A stretch of DNA of 64,000 nucleotides, taken from positions 930,001 to 994,000 of the forward strand of contig NZ_CP108002.1 in the NCBI RefSeq assembly GCF_041435055.1. Reading direction: 5' to 3'. Below, piece after piece: positions 7,585 to 16,409 of this stretch. How positions within the stretch are numbered: position 1 is the stretch's first letter; the number at the start of each line of letters is the position of its first letter. The stretch comes from Streptomyces sp. NBC_00341. Lineage in GTDB: Bacteria; Actinomycetota; Actinomycetes; Streptomycetales; Streptomycetaceae. The position numbers were made by a program, and so were the translations under genes. Below the pieces are notes generated by a model. That model was not told the DNA's origin and did no database searches. It saw only the letters and a program-made list of their open reading frames with translations.

Positions 7585-10247
7585 AGGAGCTGCTCACGGC
7601 CGTGCGCGAGGGCCGCCATCGGGACGTGCCCGGCCTGGTGGCCCCGCTGGACCGGGCCGAACGCAGGCTGGCCCTGGCCGAGTTGAAGGCGGTACGCAAG
7701 GAGGCCCGGGACTGGGACTGGCGCGAGCGCACCAGAACGATGAAGGCCGTACTGGTGGCGGGCGCCGGCTGCCACACCGGAGCGGCGGGCTGTGCGGCCT
7801 GGATCGGCGCCCGGGAACTGCGCGAGTGGGAGCATTCGCCCTATCCGTGGGTGCTAAAGGCGCTGGCCGACCGCGATCCGGTCTGGCTCGCCGATCTCGC
7901 CCACCGGCTGGCCGCCCGCACCGTCGATTCCGAGGCGGAGTACCGGCTCGTCGTGGAACTGGTACGGATGGCGGACTGCCCGCTCCCTGCCTCCGACGGC
8001 ATCGTCCGTGGCTGGGTCGAGCGGATCAACTCCGCACGGTGGCGGCAGCGGCCGTACCCGCCGCTGACCGACGTCCTGCGCGCCGAACCGTACCTCGGCG
8101 TCCTGGCGCCGCATCTCCTGGACATGGCAGAGCTGCCCGCTCCGGTGGCCTGGCCCGGCTACCCGGGCCCGGACGACGGCTGGCCGTCCGCGCTGACCAT
8201 CCTCACCGCGGAGGGCCTCCTGGACCGGACCCTCCTCCTGGAGCGCTGCACCACCCGCCTGCTGCGGGGCGGGAAGAGCTCCGACCTGCGCTTCTGTCTA
8301 CTGCTGCTGCGCGGTCTGGAACCCACCTCGCAGGAGGAGGCGGAACGGGCCGCCGACTGGATCGCGATGGCCGCGGACGGCCCCTCTCCGGTGGCCGGAC
8401 ACGCCCAGGAGGTGCTCGCCCGTCTGGACGGTCACGGCCTGCTGTCCGTCGCCCAGCTGGCCGACGTCTCCGGTCCGGTGCTCTTCCGCACGGAGAAGAA
8501 GCTGGTCCGCGCCCAGCTGGTGCTGCTGGGAAAGGTCCTGCGCCGCGACCCGTCGGCTGCCGGACAGCTGCTGCCCGTGGTGGGCGAGGCCTTCGGCCAC
8601 CCGGACATCGGACTCCAGGAGCGGGCGCTCAAGCTCACCGCCCGCCATCTGCCCTCGGCCCCGCCCGCTGTCCGTCAGGACCTGGCGGACATGGCAGCGC
8701 AGTTGGGTCCGGCACACCGCTCGGCAGCCGTCGCCCTGTTCGGTGATCTGCTCGGCGACGGGCAGGAAGCTGACGTCTACGAGGAGATCCTGCCACCGGC
8801 TCCCGTCCCACGACGCCTCGCCCCGGCCACGGAGGACACCGCCGAGCTCGTCGAGGAAGTGGTGGCCCTGGTGCGGTCCGGGTCGCGGGAGGTCCCCGAG
8901 TTCGAGCGGGCCCTGGACGGCCTGGTCCGGTGTGCCCACACGAACCGGACCGCGCTGGCCGAAGCCCTGCGCCCGGCGCTCGCCGGGATGTGGTGGGCCG
9001 CGCCGGGTGAACAGGGCGAGATCGACTGGCGGTTCATCAGGAATCACGACGGCCCGCACGTGGTCGTGGCCTCGCTGCTCGGACAGGTCCCGGAGCAGGC
9101 CTTCGCCGAGGGCCGGGCCCGGTCGGCTGCTGCGGGCACCTGCTTCCACGCCGCGCTCAACGGGGTGACGCACGCGCGGCTGTGGGAGGCCGCTGCCGCG
9201 ATACGGGCCGGAGAGCTGCCCTTCCTGCTGGCCATTCCGACCTGGCACACCGGGTCCCTGGACCCGGTGGAGCTGGTCGACAGGCTCCGCCGGTACCGGG
9301 AGCTGGGCGTCGAGCCGGGACCCGCGGACTTCGCACAGGCACTGCTGCGCGTCCGGCGCACGGGCGGTGACGAGGCCGCGGGACGGGCAGCCGGGCTCGG
9401 CACCGCGGAGGGTGACCGGCTGGCCGCCTGGATCCGGGCCGGCGAACCCGTGGCGCCGGTGCTCCGCCACCATGTGGAGACGGAAGCGCCCGCGGTCCGG
9501 GGCTGGTTGCGGCAGTCCGCGGCCGGAGCCCGGCGCATCCTGCTGGCCACCAGGGAGCGCCTGGTCATCCAGCAGGAGTTCCCCCGCGCCTTCCACTGGC
9601 TCGGGCGCCCGCACACCCCGGGATCACAGACCTGCTACCACTGGGGCAGTGGTTCCCCGCAGTGGACGGCCGTGCTGCCAGAAGACAGTGAGACGCTGGC
9701 GGCGTGGCTGCTGCCCTTCGTCGCCACATGTGCCGAGGACCAACGCGGCGGCGCGTCGCCGCTGCCGGCCCTCGTCGAGACCGCAGCACCCGCCGGCAGC
9801 GCCATCCATCTCGCACTGGGGTACGGGCTCGGCGCCCGCTATCCGGAGGACCGGCTGTCGGCCGTGGACGCCCTGCTCGTCCTCGCCGCACGGGGGCAGC
9901 TCGATGCGGCGCTCCTGGGCGGGGAGCTGACCGTACTCATCGACCGGGAGCTGGTGAAACCCGCACGGCTGGCGAGTTCGGCGGCGGCCGCAGCGGATAC
10001 CGGCGCCTATCGGACCGTGCTCGCGGTGCTGGTGCCGGTGCTGTCCGCGCTGCTGTCCCGCGAGCGGGCTCCCCGGGGGCTGAGTGATCTGCTGGCCGTG
10101 GCCGCGGAATGTGCGGAACGCTGCGGTCGGCAGGAGACCGGGCCGATAGCCGGTCTCGCCACGACCGCCGCGCGCGGCGGGTCGACGCAACTGGTGCGGC
10201 AGGCGGCGCGGCTGCAGGCCGTCTGGGACCGGTCGGAGGCGGCCTGA
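7581..10247 (+). CDS. Large SWIM-partner protein (DUF6493-like), unknown function
   Basis: 888 aa, without signal peptide or membrane segment. Leu/Ala-rich amphipathic helices throughout suggest a HEAT/ARM-like solenoid. From memory it resembles the DUF6493 family that accompanies SWIM proteins in Streptomyces. Start ATG 7581 overlaps the SWIM stop by four bases (ATGA), the classic translational-coupling junction. It is followed by a strong hairpin at 10254-10280, so the operon is two genes. The upstream PafBC promoter predicts damage induction of both. No catalytic motif was recognised. Confidence 0.8.
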   Translation: MKELLTAVREGRHRDVPGLVAPLDRAERRLALAELKAVRKEARDWDWRERTRTMKAVLVAGAGCHTGAAGCAAWIGARELREWEHSPYPWVLKALADRDPVWLADLAHRLAARTVDSEAEYRLVVELVRMADCPLPASDGIVRGWVERINSARWRQRPYPPLTDVLRAEPYLGVLAPHLLDMAELPAPVAWPGYPGPDDGWPSALTILTAEGLLDRTLLLERCTTRLLRGGKSSDLRFCLLLLRGLEPTSQEEAERAADWIAMAADGPSPVAGHAQEVLARLDGHGLLSVAQLADVSGPVLFRTEKKLVRAQLVLLGKVLRRDPSAAGQLLPVVGEAFGHPDIGLQERALKLTARHLPSAPPAVRQDLADMAAQLGPAHRSAAVALFGDLLGDGQEADVYEEILPPAPVPRRLAPATEDTAELVEEVVALVRSGSREVPEFERALDGLVRCAHTNRTALAEALRPALAGMWWAAPGEQGEIDWRFIRNHDGPHVVVASLLGQVPEQAFAEGRARSAAAGTCFHAALNGVTHARLWEAAAAIRAGELPFLLAIPTWHTGSLDPVELVDRLRRYRELGVEPGPADFAQALLRVRRTGGDEAAGRAAGLGTAEGDRLAAWIRAGEPVAPVLRHHVETEAPAVRGWLRQSAAGARRILLATRERLVIQQEFPRAFHWLGRPHTPGSQTCYHWGSGSPQWTAVLPEDSETLAAWLLPFVATCAEDQRGGASPLPALVETAAPAGSAIHLALGYGLGARYPEDRLSAVDALLVLAARGQLDAALLGGELTVLIDRELVKPARLASSAAAAADTGAYRTVLAVLVPVLSALLSRERAPRGLSDLLAVAAECAERCGRQETGPIAGLATTAARGGSTQLVRQAARLQAVWDRSEAA

Positions 10248-10253
10248 GCACCG

Positions 10254-10280
10254 GCCGGGGCGTTGCTCGAACGCCCCGGC
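10254..10280 (+). terminator. Terminator of the SWIM operon
   Basis: Perfect 11-bp arms GCCGGGGCGTT / AACGCCCCGGC with a 5-nt GCTCG loop, 7 bp after the stop of the 888-aa gene, followed by A-rich but T-poor sequence. A typical strong Streptomyces stem-loop. Confidence 0.75.
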
Positions 10281-10401
10281 CCGCCGGCCAAAAAACCCGG
10301 CCAGCCGACCAAAAACCGACGAAAGGCGACTAGATCCACACTTAACCCATCGGTCACAAGGCGTTCGTGATCAGGCAACACCGCTCCGTCACAGTGAAGG
10401 C

Positions 10402-11847
10402 ATGACTGATGTGACATCCGCCAAGAGCGCCCGCCGCCCCCACCACTGGCGTCGGGATCTCATCGAACTCGCCGCCCTGTTCACCGCGGTCGCCGTGGCC
10501 GACGCGATCGCCAACCTGATCGGACACCAGCCGGACGGGCCGTATCTGCTCATCGCCTCGGCCCTGGCGCTGACCGCGACCGCCGCGTTCCACACCTGGT
10601 GGGCCCGGCGGCACAGCCACGCGCCGCCGCCGGATACCGGCGGGGTGACCGGCCCCGACGCGCTGCTGCCGGCCACGGCGGCCGCTCAGCCGATCCCGGG
10701 CCCTGGATCGGGACCGGCATCCGAGGCAGCATCGGGCACCGAGTCCACCGGCACGGCGCTGTGGCGGATGCGCACCACGGTGAGGGACGCGCCCGGCAGC
10801 CTGGCGGCCCTCTGCATCGTGCTGGCCCAGCACCGTATCGACATCCTGACCCTGCAGACGCACCCACTGGCCCAGGGCACGGTCGACGAGTTCCTGCTGC
10901 GGGCCCCCGCCGAACTGCCGGCTTCGCGGCTGACCCGGGCGATCTCCGCCGCCGGCGGCAGTTCCACCTGGATCGAGCGCGCCGACGCCCATGACCTGGT
11001 GGACGCTCCGACCCGGGTGCTGGGCCTCGCCACCCGTACCGCGCTGGACGCCGCCGAACTCCCGCTCGCCCTGCGACAGCTGCTGGGCCGATGCACCATC
11101 CACTCGCTGCCCGCCGTCTCGGTCACCGGACGCGCCACCGGTGAGACCGCGCCCGTCGAAGGGGTGCTGGAGGAGACGGTGATGCGACTGCGCGATCCGT
11201 CGGGCGGCGTCATCACGGTGGAGCGTCCCTATCTCCCGTTCACCCCCACCGAATTCGCCAGGGCCCGCGCCCTGGTCGAGCTGGATGCCCGGCTCGGCCC
11301 CCGGGTCCCGCGCAGCGAGCACGTACTCACCCTCCCCGAGGGCAACGAGATCACCGTGCGCCGGGCGGACCGCGCCGACCTCGAAGCGGCCCGCGCCATG
11401 CACGACCGCTGCTCGGAGCAGACGCTGCGGCTGCGCTACCACGGCCCGGTCCGCGACGCCGACCGCTACCTCGACCACCTGCTGAGCCCTCGCTTCGGCC
11501 GCACCCTCGCCGTGCAGACGGCCTCCGGACGGCTGGTCGCCCTCGGCCATCTGCTCTGGGACGGCGACGAGACCGAGGTAGCCCTCCTCGTCGAGGACGA
11601 CTGGCAGCGCCGGGGCATCGGATCCGAGCTGCTCGGCCGGCTGGTCGCGCTCGCCGTCGAGGCCGGCTGCGAGAGCGTCTACGCCGTCACCCAGGCGTCC
11701 AACACCGGCATGGTCGCCGCCATGCGAGCGCTCTCGCTGCCGCTCGACTACCAGATCGAGGAAGGCACGCTGGTGATCACCGCCCGGCTGAGCGCGGCCC
11801 GGGAACGGTCCCTGCCGCTGCCCCCGCACCTGCGGGCACGTCACTGA
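10402..11847 (+). CDS. GNAT acetyltransferase with N-terminal membrane segments and an ACT-like domain
   Basis: 481 aa with three parts. Residues 1-75 contain two hydrophobic helices. About 115-180 looks like an ACT ligand-binding domain (MRTTVRDAPGSLAALCIVLA). About 310-470 is a GNAT domain with acetyl-CoA loop QRRGIGSELL. The fusion suggests acetylation of a protein or small molecule gated by a ligand, as in amino-acid-controlled GNATs; partner and ligand are unknown. GAAGG precedes ATG 10402. The 3' end overlaps the convergent PLP enzyme by 71 bp. Confidence 0.82.
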   Translation: MTDVTSAKSARRPHHWRRDLIELAALFTAVAVADAIANLIGHQPDGPYLLIASALALTATAAFHTWWARRHSHAPPPDTGGVTGPDALLPATAAAQPIPGPGSGPASEAASGTESTGTALWRMRTTVRDAPGSLAALCIVLAQHRIDILTLQTHPLAQGTVDEFLLRAPAELPASRLTRAISAAGGSSTWIERADAHDLVDAPTRVLGLATRTALDAAELPLALRQLLGRCTIHSLPAVSVTGRATGETAPVEGVLEETVMRLRDPSGGVITVERPYLPFTPTEFARARALVELDARLGPRVPRSEHVLTLPEGNEITVRRADRADLEAARAMHDRCSEQTLRLRYHGPVRDADRYLDHLLSPRFGRTLAVQTASGRLVALGHLLWDGDETEVALLVEDDWQRRGIGSELLGRLVALAVEAGCESVYAVTQASNTGMVAAMRALSLPLDYQIEEGTLVITARLSAARERSLPLPPHLRARH

Positions 11848-13027
11848 AACCCTGACGTACCACGGGCTCCTCGCTGCTCAGCGCCTGACAGAGATCGGCC
11901 CAGAGGTCCTCGACGTCCTCCAGGCCGACCGACATGCGCAGCAGCCGCTCGCCCACCCCCGCGGCCCGCCGGTCTCCTTCATCCACAATGCGGTGGCTGA
12001 TCGAGGCGGGGTGCTGGATCAGGCTGTCCACGCTGCCGAGACTGACGGCGGGCGTGATGAGCCGTACCGCGGAGATGACCCGGTGCGGGTCTCCGAAGAC
12101 CTCGAAGGACACCATCGCGCCGCCCAGTTCCGGGTAGTGGACGCGGGCGATCCGCGGGTCGGCGGCCAGCCTGCGGGAGAGTTCGGCGGCACTCGCGGAC
12201 GCGGCGCGCACCCGGACCGGCAGCGTGGAGAGACCGCGCAGCAGCAGGTATCCGGCCATCGGATGCAGCACCCCGCCGGTGGCGAAGCGCACCTGGCGCA
12301 GCCGGGCGGCGAACTCCTCGTCACAGGCGACGACTCCGCCCATCACGTCCCCGTGGCCCCCCAGGTACTTCGTCGCACTGTGCAGCACGATCTGCGCCCC
12401 GTGCTCGACTGGCCGCTGGAGAACCGGGGTCGCGAAGGTGTTGTCGACGAGCAGCGGCACGGAGCCGCAGGAGTGCGCGACCGCCCGGACATCGACCTCC
12501 TTGAGCGTCGGGTTGGCCGGCGTCTCCACCATCACCAGGCCCGTGTCGGGGCGGATCGCGTCGGCGATGCCCGCCGGATCGGTCCAGGTCACCTCGGTGC
12601 CGAGCAGCCCAGCGCCGAGCAGATGGTCACTGCAGCCGTACAGCGGGCGGACGGCCACCACATGGCGCAGTCCGATGCTCGCGCGGGCGAGCAGGACGGC
12701 GGTGAGCGCCGCCATCCCGCTGGCGAACGCCACGGCGCTCGCGGTGCCTTCGAGCCGGGCCAGGGCCGTCTCGAACCGGGCGGTGGTCGGGTTGTCGAGC
12801 CGGGCGTAGACCGGCGGCCCGTCGAGCCGGGCGCCGGTGGCGGCGAAGGAGTCGATCCGCTCCGCCTCCGCCCTGGAGTCGTACGAGGGGTAGGTGGTGG
12901 ACAGGTCGATCGGCGGGGCGTGCAGGCCGAGAGCCGCGAGGTCGTCGCGTCCGGCGTGTACGGCTTCGGTGGCCAGCGCCCTGGACCGGGTTGTCGTCGA
13001 GGGCGCCATCGAGGCTTCGGTGTCCAT
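11777..13027 (-). CDS. PLP-dependent trans-sulfuration (Cys/Met metabolism) enzyme
   Basis: 416 aa, cystathionine gamma-synthase / gamma-lyase / methionine gamma-lyase family. The PLP lysine is in HSATKYLGGHGDVMGG. The YARLDNPT segment and FASGMAAL phosphate loop are present. ATG 13027 starts the conserved block; longer in-frame extension runs into the divergent regulator. The divergent Lrp gene 59 bp away recalls the mdeR-mdeA pair of Pseudomonas, so a methionine gamma-lyase-like role is plausible but the sequence does not settle which reaction. The C-terminal about 24 residues lie antisense to the GNAT gene. Confidence 0.85.
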   Translation of the reverse strand: MDTEASMAPSTTTRSRALATEAVHAGRDDLAALGLHAPPIDLSTTYPSYDSRAEAERIDSFAATGARLDGPPVYARLDNPTTARFETALARLEGTASAVAFASGMAALTAVLLARASIGLRHVVAVRPLYGCSDHLLGAGLLGTEVTWTDPAGIADAIRPDTGLVMVETPANPTLKEVDVRAVAHSCGSVPLLVDNTFATPVLQRPVEHGAQIVLHSATKYLGGHGDVMGGVVACDEEFAARLRQVRFATGGVLHPMAGYLLLRGLSTLPVRVRAASASAAELSRRLAADPRIARVHYPELGGAMVSFEVFGDPHRVISAVRLITPAVSLGSVDSLIQHPASISHRIVDEGDRRAAGVGERLLRMSVGLEDVEDLWADLCQALSSEEPVVRQGFSDVPAGAGAAAGTVPGPRSAGR

Positions 13028-13086
13028 GTCACTACTCTGAACAGTTGCCGGGACATCGACGCCAAGAGCCGTGCTACGTTCGGCAG

Positions 13087-13605
13087 ATGACCGATTCCAT
13101 CGCCCTGGACACGGTGGATCTGCACATTCTGCGCCTGCTGCAGAACGATGCACGGACCACCTACCGCGATCTCGCGGCCGAGGTCGGGGTCGCCCCCTCG
13201 ACATGTCTGGACCGGGTCGCCCGGATGCGCCGCACGGGCGTCATCCTCGGCCACCAGCTGCGACTGGACCCGGCCAGAATGGGACGCGGCCTGGAGGCCC
13301 TGCTGTCCGTCCAGGTGCGGCCGCACCGCAGGGAGCTCATCGGCCCGTTCGTCGACCGGATCAGGACACTGCCCGAGTCCCGGGCCCTGTTCCACCTGAC
13401 CGGTCCCGACGACTATCTGGTCCATGTGGCTGTTGCCGATACCGCCGACCTGCAACGACTGGTGCTGGACGAGTTCACCTCGCGCCGCGAAGTGGCCCGG
13501 GTGGAGACCCGGTTGATCTTCCAGCAATGGGAGTGCGGACCGTTGCTGCCGCCCGCCGCCACCACGGCCGGGCCGGATACGGGTCAGGCCTCGGAGCCCG
13601 GTTGA
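13087..13605 (+). CDS. Lrp/AsnC family regulator
   Basis: 172 aa. N-terminal HTH (residues 8-65: LDTVDLHILRLLQNDARTTY and GVAPSTCLDRVARMR) and C-terminal RAM/ACT-like domain (about 75-150). Such regulators respond to amino acids. Divergent from the trans-sulfuration enzyme with only 59 bp between starts, so it very likely controls that gene. No clear palindrome was identified in the interval. Confidence 0.9.
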   Translation: MTDSIALDTVDLHILRLLQNDARTTYRDLAAEVGVAPSTCLDRVARMRRTGVILGHQLRLDPARMGRGLEALLSVQVRPHRRELIGPFVDRIRTLPESRALFHLTGPDDYLVHVAVADTADLQRLVLDEFTSRREVARVETRLIFQQWECGPLLPPAATTAGPDTGQASEPG

Positions 13606-13643
13606 TGGTGACGGGGAGCCCCTCTCCGTATGAGGATGTCCAC

Positions 13644-15329
13644 ATGTCAGACACTCCTAGCAGCGCGCTGCCCCGCCAGGTCGCCGACGCCTACGTCGAC
13701 GCGTTCATCCGGCTCGACCCGATTTCCGGCACCTTTCTGGGTGTCGCGGAAAGCTCGCGCCGCCTTCCCGACTTCTCCCCCGCCGGCCAGGAAGAACTGG
13801 CCGGGCTGGCCCGCGCCACCCTCGCCCGGCTCGACCGTGCGGAACAGCTGCCCGGCGCGGCCGATGACGCCGAACGGCGTTGCGGCCGCCTCCTCCGTGA
13901 ACGGCTGACAGCCGAACTCGCCGTCCACGAGGCGGATGAGGCGCTGCGCACCGTCTCCAACCTGCAGTCCCCCGCGCACTCGGTCCGTGAGGTGTTCACG
14001 GTGACACCCACCGAGTCGGACGAGGACTGGGCGGCGGTCGTCGACCGGCTCCGCGCCGTTCCGGCCGCGCTGGCCGGCTACCGCGAGTCCCTCGCGCTCG
14101 GTCTGGAGCGCAAGCTCTACGGCAGTCCGCGCGCCACGGCCACCTTCCTCGGCCAGCTCGACGAGTGGATCGGGGACGGCTCCACGGGGTTCTTCCAGGA
14201 CTTCGCCGCCGCCGGACCGGCGGCGCTGCGCGACGGCCTCGACGACGGAGCCCGGCAGGCCACGCAGGCTCTGGAGGAGCTGCGGCAGTGGATGCGCGAG
14301 GTGTACGCCCCCGCCGTCGAGGGCGCGCCCGAGGTGGTGGGCCGCGAGCGCTACGCCCGCTGGTCGCGCTACTTCAACGGCACCGACCTCGATCTCGACG
14401 AGGCGTACGCGTACGGCTGGTCCGAGTACCACCGGCTGCTCGCGGAGATGCGGACCGAGGCCGAGAAGGTGCTGCCCGGCGCCGGTCCCTGGGAGGCGCT
14501 GGCCCACCTCGACGTGCACGGCAAGCACATCGAGGGCGTCGACGAGGTCCAGGCCTGGCTGCAGGGGCTGATGGACGAGGCGATCGAGGCCCTGGACGGC
14601 ACGCACTTCGAACTCGCCGAGCGGGTCCGCAAGGTGGAGTCCCGGATCGCCCCGCCCGGCGGCGCCGCCGCGCCGTACTACACGGGCCCGTCCGAGGACT
14701 TCTCCCGCCCCGGCCGCACCTGGCTGCCGACCATGGGCGAGACCCGGTTCCCGGTCTACGATCTCGTCTCCACCTGGTACCACGAGGGCGTGCCCGGTCA
14801 TCACCTCCAGCTCGCCCAGTGGGCGCACGTCGCGGAGAGCCTCTCGCGCTACCAGGCGTCCATCGGCATCGTCAGCGCCAACGCCGAGGGCTGGGCGCTG
14901 TACGCGGAGCGGCTGATGGACGAACTCGGCTTCCTGCCCGACGCGGAGCGCCGCCTGGGATACCTGGACGCGCAGATGATGCGCGCCTGCCGGGTGATCG
15001 TGGACATCGGTATGCACGTGGAGCTGGAGATCCCGGCCGACTCCCCGTTCCACCCCGGCGAGCGGTGGACGCCCGAGCTCGCCCAGGAGTTCTTCGGGAA
15101 CCACAGCGGCCGGCCCGCCGATTTCGTGGAGAGCGAGCTGACCCGCTACCTCTCCATGCCGGGGCAGGCCATCGGCTACAAGCTGGGTGAACGCGCCTGG
15201 CTGCTCGGCCGGGAGAACGCCCGCGCGGCGCACGGGGACGCCTTCGACCTCAAGTCCTGGCACATGGCCGCCCTTTCGCAGGGGCCGCTCGGTCTGGACG
15301 ACCTGGTCGACGAGCTCTCCAAGCTCTGA
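13644..15329 (+). CDS. DUF885 family protein (predicted metallopeptidase-like)
   Basis: 561 aa with no signal peptide. The family's zinc-protease-like motif HEGVPGHH(LQ) is at about residues 382-389, followed by a GWALYAERLMDELG helix that supplies a further conserved Glu. The arrangement resembles M32/M2-like gluzincins; peptidase activity in the family is predicted rather than generally shown. GAGGA precedes ATG 13644. It lies 38 bp after the Lrp gene in the same direction and may be co-transcribed with it. Confidence 0.85.
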   Translation: MSDTPSSALPRQVADAYVDAFIRLDPISGTFLGVAESSRRLPDFSPAGQEELAGLARATLARLDRAEQLPGAADDAERRCGRLLRERLTAELAVHEADEALRTVSNLQSPAHSVREVFTVTPTESDEDWAAVVDRLRAVPAALAGYRESLALGLERKLYGSPRATATFLGQLDEWIGDGSTGFFQDFAAAGPAALRDGLDDGARQATQALEELRQWMREVYAPAVEGAPEVVGRERYARWSRYFNGTDLDLDEAYAYGWSEYHRLLAEMRTEAEKVLPGAGPWEALAHLDVHGKHIEGVDEVQAWLQGLMDEAIEALDGTHFELAERVRKVESRIAPPGGAAAPYYTGPSEDFSRPGRTWLPTMGETRFPVYDLVSTWYHEGVPGHHLQLAQWAHVAESLSRYQASIGIVSANAEGWALYAERLMDELGFLPDAERRLGYLDAQMMRACRVIVDIGMHVELEIPADSPFHPGERWTPELAQEFFGNHSGRPADFVESELTRYLSMPGQAIGYKLGERAWLLGRENARAAHGDAFDLKSWHMAALSQGPLGLDDLVDELSKL

Positions 15330-15380
15330 CCTGGTTGGCGGGCCGGACCCGGGTACGGATCCGGGCCCGGCCCGCTGCCG

Positions 15381-15869
15381 TCAGCAGCCGCAGTCCCCGG
15401 AGCCGGCCGGTGCGGTGAGCGGGTCGGCGGCGCGCCGCCCGTGCCCCTGCCGGGTCTCGAACGCGAAGCCCTCGCGCACCCAGTACTCGAAGCCGCCGAG
15501 CATCTCCTTGACCCGGTAGCCGAGTTCGGCCAGGGCGAGCGCGGCACGGGCCGCGCCGTTGCAGCCGGGGCCCCAGCAGTAGGTGATCACGGGCACGGCC
15601 GGATCGAGCAGCCCCTGCGCCCGCCCGGCGATGAGCGGCGTCGGCAGGTGGACCGCGCCGGGAATGTGCCCCTGGTCCCAGGATTCGGCGGAGCGGGAGT
15701 CGAGGAGTACGAAGCCGGGGTCGCCGTCTGCCGCCAGTGCGGCGGCGACATCGGAGACGTCGGCGTGGAAGGCGAGCGAGGCGCCGAAGTAGGCGGCTGC
15801 CGCGGCCGGAGCGGCGGGCGGAACCCGGAGTGCCGGGTTGTCCGCGGTGATGGCGGGCGGTGGAGTCAT
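15381..15869 (-). CDS. Rhodanese-domain protein
   Basis: 162-aa single-domain rhodanese (sulfurtransferase). DSRSAESWDQGHIPGAVHLP is the family's CH2A-like region and the active-site Cys lies in TYCWGPGCNGA. The loop CWGPGCN contains a second Cys four residues downstream. Divergent from an Lrp regulator (starts 93 bp apart). It ends 51 bp from the convergent DUF885 gene. The sulfur acceptor is unknown. Confidence 0.88.
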   Translation of the reverse strand: MTPPPAITADNPALRVPPAAPAAAAAYFGASLAFHADVSDVAAALAADGDPGFVLLDSRSAESWDQGHIPGAVHLPTPLIAGRAQGLLDPAVPVITYCWGPGCNGAARAALALAELGYRVKEMLGGFEYWVREGFAFETRQGHGRRAADPLTAPAGSGDCGC

Positions 15870-15962
15870 GGCCGAAAATCTATGACCGGCGGCGCCCTGC
15901 CGGAAGGAGAGATCCCCGGCACCGGGCTTGATCCGCCGGGCGTTCCCCTGTTCTCTCTGGGT

Positions 15963-16409
15963 ATGACCGACTATTCCCCGGACGACACCGACTGGCGCAT
16001 CCTCGATGTCCTCCAGCGCGAGGGCCGCGCCACCTTCGCCGACATCGCCCGGACGGTCGCGATGTCGCCGAGCGCCGTGACCGAGCGGGTCCGCAGGCTG
16101 GAGGAGGCCGGAATCATCAGCGGGTACGCGGCAGTGGTCGATCCGGAGCGGCTCGGGCTGCCGGTCCTCGCCTTCGTCCGGCTGCGCTATCCGAACGGCA
16201 ACTACAAGCCGTTCCATGATCTCGTCGCCACCACGCCGGAGATCCTGGAGGCCCACCATGTCACCGGCGACGACTGCTTCGTGCTGAAGGTGACGGCCCG
16301 CTCCATGAGCCATCTGGAAGCGGTGTCGGGCAGGATCGGCGCCCTGGGGTCCGTCACCACGAGCGTCGTCTACTCCTCACCGCTGCCTCGCCGGGCGGTC
16401 AGCCGCTGA
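15963..16409 (+). CDS. Lrp/AsnC family regulator
   Basis: 148 aa. HTH (residues 8-60: DWRILDVLQREGRATFADIA, MSPSAVTERVRRLEEAG) and ligand-binding RAM domain to the C-terminus. Divergent from the rhodanese, its probable target. The last 11 bp overlap the end of convergent sbcC. The start lies close to CTCTCTGGGT with no ribosome site, so translation may be leaderless. Confidence 0.9.
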   Translation: MTDYSPDDTDWRILDVLQREGRATFADIARTVAMSPSAVTERVRRLEEAGIISGYAAVVDPERLGLPVLAFVRLRYPNGNYKPFHDLVATTPEILEAHHVTGDDCFVLKVTARSMSHLEAVSGRIGALGSVTTSVVYSSPLPRRAVSR

